A stretch of DNA of 64,000 nucleotides. It comes from Seonamhaeicola maritimus. GTDB taxonomy: Bacteria; Bacteroidota; Bacteroidia; Flavobacteriales; Flavobacteriaceae. This document shows positions 60,615-64,000 of this stretch, piece by piece. The notes beneath the pieces were generated by a model. It saw only the letters and a program-made list of their open reading frames with translations. It was not told where the DNA came from and did not search any database. The translations under genes were made by a program, and so were the position numbers. The stretch covers positions 251,772 to 315,771 of the forward strand of contig NZ_VRKQ01000018.1 in NCBI RefSeq assembly GCF_008056315.1. Direction: 5' to 3'. The first letter of the stretch is position 1. Each line of letters begins with the position of its first letter.

Positions 60615-61637
60615 CTATTGAACTAATGGTAAATTTTTTGGTCCTGAATCACCACCCCATTTATTAACTGTATTGTCCCAAGCAGGATTAGTATTGTATA
60701 AACCATTCATTCCGTAGGTTAATGATTTAGCATCATATCCTAATACTCTTAAACATGCTGACATAACTGCTGAAGTTTGACCTGTATAACAATAAGTAAC
60801 AACGGTTGCATCAGGATCTAAATTTTTATATTCATTTCCTGCTAGAGTTAATGGTAAAATTCTATAAGCACCATCTATATGACCAAAAGCAGAATAATCA
60901 CCTTCACTGAAATAATTATTGATAAAGTAACTACCAGGACTGTTTAAAACATCTGTTCCACTTACCACTGCGGCGCCAAATCCTGCAGCTACGGCATCTT
61001 CAACTCTTTTCTTAAGAATGGCTTCACCTGTACTTCCAGAAGTAGTTATTTTAGGATCTGAGAATACCATATTATTTGGAGCTGGATTAGAAGTCCAATT
61101 AGCATGATTTTCGGCCTCATCGGCTCCTATTTTTTTATCCCAAGAACCTACTGCAGTTGCAGGGTTCCAACCAGACATTCCCCATTTCAAGGCTTGTGTA
61201 TGTTTGTATCCATACAAACGTAAAAGGGCAGTTGCATAACACGCTGTTTGTCCAGAGAAACATACTATTAAAATTGGCTTAGAACCTGCATTTGGAGCCT
61301 CTGTTAAAATATTTGCAAAGGGAACATTTTTTGCACCTGCTATATGGCCAGCGCTAAAAGTTCCGGCATCTCTTATATCTATGATATAATATTTTGCCAA
61401 AAAGGCGTCTAAAGCTGCACCTGCGTCTGCCGGAGGACCAGCAACAAATTTTTCGTTGTCAGAATTTTTAAGAATTTTTGAAATGTCTAAGCCGTTAGTT
61501 ACCATATAATCTTTCATAAGATCAAATGATGGCTGAACAACGGTTCCTTCTCCAGGTTCATCACCTTTGTCACAGGATGTCAGGAAAAGTGTTGGTACTA
61601 AAAATAATCCGATTAATAATAAAGCTATTTTTTTCAT
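60615..61637 (-). CDS. Lipoprotein with two rhodanese domains, both catalytic cysteines present
   Basis: The 340-residue protein has a lipobox (FLTSCDK) and two rhodanese domains. Each keeps its active-site loop: CFSGQTA (C126) and CYTGQTS (C283). The substrate-side motifs IIDIRDAGTFSAGHI and FINNYFSEGDYSAFGHIDGA precede them. Such proteins move sulfane sulfur between donors and acceptors; being exported, it acts in the periplasm or on the surface. It follows the paralogue at 61665 and precedes a porin (37-bp gap). Confidence 0.88.
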   Translation of the reverse strand: MKKIALLLIGLFLVPTLFLTSCDKGDEPGEGTVVQPSFDLMKDYMVTNGLDISKILKNSDNEKFVAGPPADAGAALDAFLAKYYIIDIRDAGTFSAGHIAGAKNVPFANILTEAPNAGSKPILIVCFSGQTACYATALLRLYGYKHTQALKWGMSGWNPATAVGSWDKKIGADEAENHANWTSNPAPNNMVFSDPKITTSGSTGEAILKKRVEDAVAAGFGAAVVSGTDVLNSPGSYFINNYFSEGDYSAFGHIDGAYRILPLTLAGNEYKNLDPDATVVTYCYTGQTSAVMSACLRVLGYDAKSLTYGMNGLYNTNPAWDNTVNKWGGDSGPKNLPLVQ

Positions 61638-61664
61638 GATATTATATTTAATGTTATTTGGTTT

Positions 61665-62651
61665 TTATTCTATTACAGGGAACATGTTAATTTCTTTTTT
61701 TGTGAAAGCGTCCCAACCTTTTTCTTTTAAAACTGAATTCATAAAGCCATTTTCACCATAAGAAAGGTTTCCAGTTTGGTACCCTAATACATTTAAATAG
61801 GCTATTACATAAGCGGCTTTTTGGCCAGTGCTATCGTAAACAACTACCTTTTTATCTGTAGGTAAGGTCAATAAATCTGTTGTTATTGATAATGAATTGT
61901 TAGGCGTGTAATGAACGGCTTGAGGAATATGACCACTATTATAGTTTTCTTGGTCTAAATAGTTAACAATGAAATAATTGCTAGGATTTTCAAATACCTC
62001 TGGAGATTTTACAATGAAGTCTCTATAAGGCGTTGCAAACAAGGTTTCTAATCTTGTCATTAGTATTTCTTTTGCTTCGTTTTGTCCAGTATCTAAAGTT
62101 GGGTGAGCACCCTTTTCTGGTTTCTTGTTTTCAGTAGTTTCTAATTGGTCTGCAAAATCATTCTTAACGTTTTTTAACCAAGAATTTTCGGCAAAATCTT
62201 GTCTCCATGAACTCATGCCCCATTTCATGCTGTATACATTATTATACCCCGCTATTCTTAATAAACTTGAGTAATACGCAGCCGATTGACCAGAATAACA
62301 TACTAGTATAATTTTTTCAAATTCAGAAGGTGTAATAGTATTGCCAAAATAGGTGAGAAGATCAGCAGATTGTACATTTGCGGCTCCTTTGATGTGTCCG
62401 TATTCGAACCAACTATCATTTCTAATATCTATTATATGGTATTTAGGATTTTTAAGGTTTTTCTTAACCTCATCTGCCATCATAATTGGTAATTCTCCGT
62501 TAATGAAATTACCATTTGCTTCAAGGTAATTTACCAGAGTCTCGAATTCATTAGGTGGGTTTAAATTGGAATTATCAACGCTCGTAAAACTGCTAAAAAG
62601 AACAGCTGCTGACGCGAAAATTGCAATTAAAAATATTGAAGACTTTTTCAT
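61665..62651 (-). CDS. Exported double-rhodanese protein, second active site lost
   Basis: The 328-residue protein has a Sec signal (IFLIAIFASAAVLFSSFTS) without a lipobox cysteine. The first rhodanese domain keeps its catalytic loop CYSGQSA (C118); the second reads DSTGQKA, with aspartate 273 at the cysteine position. In double-rhodanese enzymes usually the second domain is the active one, so the swap is notable. The gene starts the transcript that runs into the lipoprotein paralogue (27-bp gap) and the porin. Confidence 0.87.
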   Translation of the reverse strand: MKKSSIFLIAIFASAAVLFSSFTSVDNSNLNPPNEFETLVNYLEANGNFINGELPIMMADEVKKNLKNPKYHIIDIRNDSWFEYGHIKGAANVQSADLLTYFGNTITPSEFEKIILVCYSGQSAAYYSSLLRIAGYNNVYSMKWGMSSWRQDFAENSWLKNVKNDFADQLETTENKKPEKGAHPTLDTGQNEAKEILMTRLETLFATPYRDFIVKSPEVFENPSNYFIVNYLDQENYNSGHIPQAVHYTPNNSLSITTDLLTLPTDKKVVVYDSTGQKAAYVIAYLNVLGYQTGNLSYGENGFMNSVLKEKGWDAFTKKEINMFPVIE

Positions 62652-62727
62652 AATATAAGTGTTTATAATTCAAATAATTAACTAGGTTTATTGACTTTAA
62701 AATTATATTTGAAGGCAATGGTTTTAT

Positions 62728-62741
62728 ATGATTTTTATCAT
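62728..62741 (-). promoter_or_regulatory. FNR/Crp-like palindrome upstream of the rhodanese genes
   Basis: ATGAT-TTTT-ATCAT is a perfect palindrome with the FNR core TGAT-N4-ATCA. It lies 77 bp before the ATG of the rhodanese gene, a normal distance for an activator site. Confidence 0.5.
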
Positions 62742-62777
62742 CTTTAAGTAATACATAATCAGTATACTCAGTATCAT

Positions 62778-62815
62778 TTGTCACATTTTTATGTAACAAA
62801 TGTTACCAATGGTAA
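62778..62815. promoter_or_regulatory. Overlapping inverted repeats, possible operator cluster
   Basis: TTGTCACAT-TTTT-ATGTAACAA (one mismatch), GTAACA-AA-TGTTAC (62793-62806) and TTACCA-A-TGGTAA overlap within 38 bp. Dimeric regulators such as the two Crp-family proteins could use them. Confidence 0.4.
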
Positions 62816-63020
62816 TTGACTAATAATGTTTAATTAATACACTGAATAACAATTAGTTAAATATTTTATTGATTAGATAAATAGGGAAGGATAAGCCGTT
62901 TTTTATTCCTTTGGTTTAATGTAAATTTCTAACTTGAAGAAAGCTCGAAAATTGGAGTGAGATTCGGTAAGAAAAGCGGTAAGTGAAAACGTCAGATTTT
63001 AGAATTTCCTACTAAACATT

Positions 63021-63671
63021 TCAAGAACCAAAAACATGGATATTGTGTCTTGAAAGTTTTATTTTTCCTTTTTGGTCTAACACTTTTAGAATTCTTGAAA
63101 TAACAACTCTGGAAGTATTCAAATCGGTTGCAATTTCTCTATGGGTGATTGATAAATCTTCTGTGTGTCTAATTTTAGCTTGATGAGAAAGATATGCATA
63201 CAAGCGATTATCCAAATTTTTGAAGGCTAAATTTTTTATAACAACCAAGAGTTCTTCCAATCTATGATGATAACTATCAATAACATAAACGCGCCAGGAT
63301 TTATATTTAATCATCCATTCCTCAATTTTATTTACTGGAAATTCAATGATTTCAGCTCTAACTTCGGTTGTGGCTCTAATTATGCTCTTTTGTTTACTAA
63401 TACAATTAATAATAGAGCACGCACAGGTGTCACCTTCTTCTAAAAAGTAAAGTAATATTTCATTTTCATGAATGTCTTCTCTTGTAACTTTTACTAGTCC
63501 ATTTATGATAATAGGAATGTGTGTCATTTCCATGTCTAAATCAACTACAATATCTCCTTTGTTATAGAATCTATGCAGACTATGTTCAGCTATTTCATTG
63601 ATTAATGGTGTTTCAAAAACATCAGAAAAGCAAGCCATAAGTTGTGCTTTTAAAAGCGCTTTATTTTTCAT
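63021..63671 (-). CDS. Crp/Fnr family regulator (second paralogue)
   Basis: The 216-residue protein is a close relative of the regulator at 58736: both contain GDTCA and NC(I)xK around the barrel's far end (GDTCACSIINCISKQ) and the same recognition helix, DLNTSRVVISRIL. FNR-type N-terminal cysteine spacing is absent. The two regulators flank the rhodanese-porin genes, and the identical recognition helices suggest overlapping DNA targets. Confidence 0.87.
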   Translation of the reverse strand: MKNKALLKAQLMACFSDVFETPLINEIAEHSLHRFYNKGDIVVDLDMEMTHIPIIINGLVKVTREDIHENEILLYFLEEGDTCACSIINCISKQKSIIRATTEVRAEIIEFPVNKIEEWMIKYKSWRVYVIDSYHHRLEELLVVIKNLAFKNLDNRLYAYLSHQAKIRHTEDLSITHREIATDLNTSRVVISRILKVLDQKGKIKLSRHNIHVFGS

Positions 63672-63738
63672 ATTGATTTGATTTCAAACAATTGAAATTC
63701 TAATTTTAGAAACAGAGTATACGTTCTAGCCTAATAAT

Positions 63739-64000
63739 CTAACAACCACCTTCAATAGGCATTTTCTTTTTCTTTTTAACTGGTATCACCTTTTTTGGTG
63801 TAGGCTGTACTTTTGGTATGGCCCTAGCTTTTAGCTTTTTCATAGCTGCCTCCTTATTCTTTACAGATTCTTGAATAAAGGCGTCTATATCAGTTGCATT
63901 ATTTTCAATAACAAAATTCTCTGTGATGAGTTTATTTTGATTGTAACTATTTTTGACTGTTAGTATTTTCAAATTATCATACCCTAATTGTGATAATAGT
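63739..64000 (-). CDS. C-terminal part of an unidentified gene cut by the window edge
   Basis: The frame is open to base 64000, so the N-terminus is outside the window; a TTG at 63972 is not needed as a start. The visible 86 residues begin LLSQLGYDNLKILTV, reminiscent of the closing strand of a rhodanese domain, and end in a lysine/proline-rich tail (KKVIPVKKKKKMPIEGGC). A further rhodanese-type protein is possible given its neighbours but not shown. Confidence 0.4.
   Translation of the reverse strand, partial: LLSQLGYDNLKILTVKNSYNQNKLITENFVIENNATDIDAFIQESVKNKEAAMKKLKARAIPKVQPTPKKVIPVKKKKKMPIEGGC

Larger units (their letters stand above)
62652..63020. other. 369-bp intergenic region with several palindromes
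   Basis: The gap between the rhodanese promoter and the end of the second crp gene. It holds an FNR-like palindrome (62728-62741), a TTGT(C/T)ACAT inverted repeat (62778-62799) and a TTACCA-A-TGGTAA palindrome (62803-62815). No reading frame of interest is seen from 62830 to 63020. Confidence 0.5.

Noticed and set aside
1-64000. CRISPR arrays, tRNA or rRNA genes, insertion sequence transposases
   Set aside because: No regularly spaced direct repeats, cloverleaf-like sequences or transposase reading frames were seen by eye on either strand.

Overview
The window looks like a chromosome segment of a marine-type member of the Flavobacteriaceae (phylum Bacteroidota). The signs are an AT-rich genome, a type IX secretion sorting tail (gene at 13427), the Bacteroidota-type fused GlmU homologue (9222), DUF4199 and DUF4349 proteins, and many promoters with the phylum's -7 box TAnnTTTG. 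Shine-Dalgarno sites are weak, and several genes start with TTG or GTG. No rRNA, tRNA or CRISPR array was seen.

The left two thirds (1-39300) is ordinary core genome in short operons: a cut SCO1/SenC gene, an ECF sigma/anti-sigma/Spy-like operon, phosphoglucomutase with an MsbA-like exporter, L31 and L34, the GlmU-like enzyme, the tRNA enzymes MtaB and TilS, CarB (short form), PabB, adenine deaminase, an Lrp regulator facing a threonine-to-glycine operon (tdh-kbl), and a two-subunit molybdenum hydroxylase (IorA/IorB-like). Secreted proteins, lipoproteins and hydrolases lie between them.

From about 40400 to 58730 is an assimilatory nitrate/nitrite region. It holds a YdeP/FdhF-like molybdoenzyme, NirB, NirD, a DUF4202 protein, a NarX-like kinase with a PilJ-type sensor, RidA, a NarL-like regulator, a NarK-like transporter, a nitrate reductase fused to its own FAD and [2Fe-2S] modules, and a sulfite-reductase-like protein ending in rubredoxin. 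In outline, NarK imports nitrate, the fusion enzyme makes nitrite, and NirBD makes ammonium. Three promoters here (nirB, narL-like, narK) share TAC(G/T)TA repeats spaced exactly 10 bp apart, so they probably form one regulon. A strongly structured 130-nt stretch separates narK from nasA.

Between the regulator and narK sit two gene cassettes in tandem (50609-51767), each carrying one immunity-like gene (SUKH or DUF2750). Each cassette has its own matching complementary ends and they share a long foldable junction, which is the arrangement of integron cassettes. No integrase is visible.

The right end (58736-64000) holds two Crp/Fnr paralogues around an OprP-like porin and two double-rhodanese exported proteins, with FNR-like palindromes upstream of nasA and upstream of the first rhodanese gene. 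It ends in a gene cut by the window edge.
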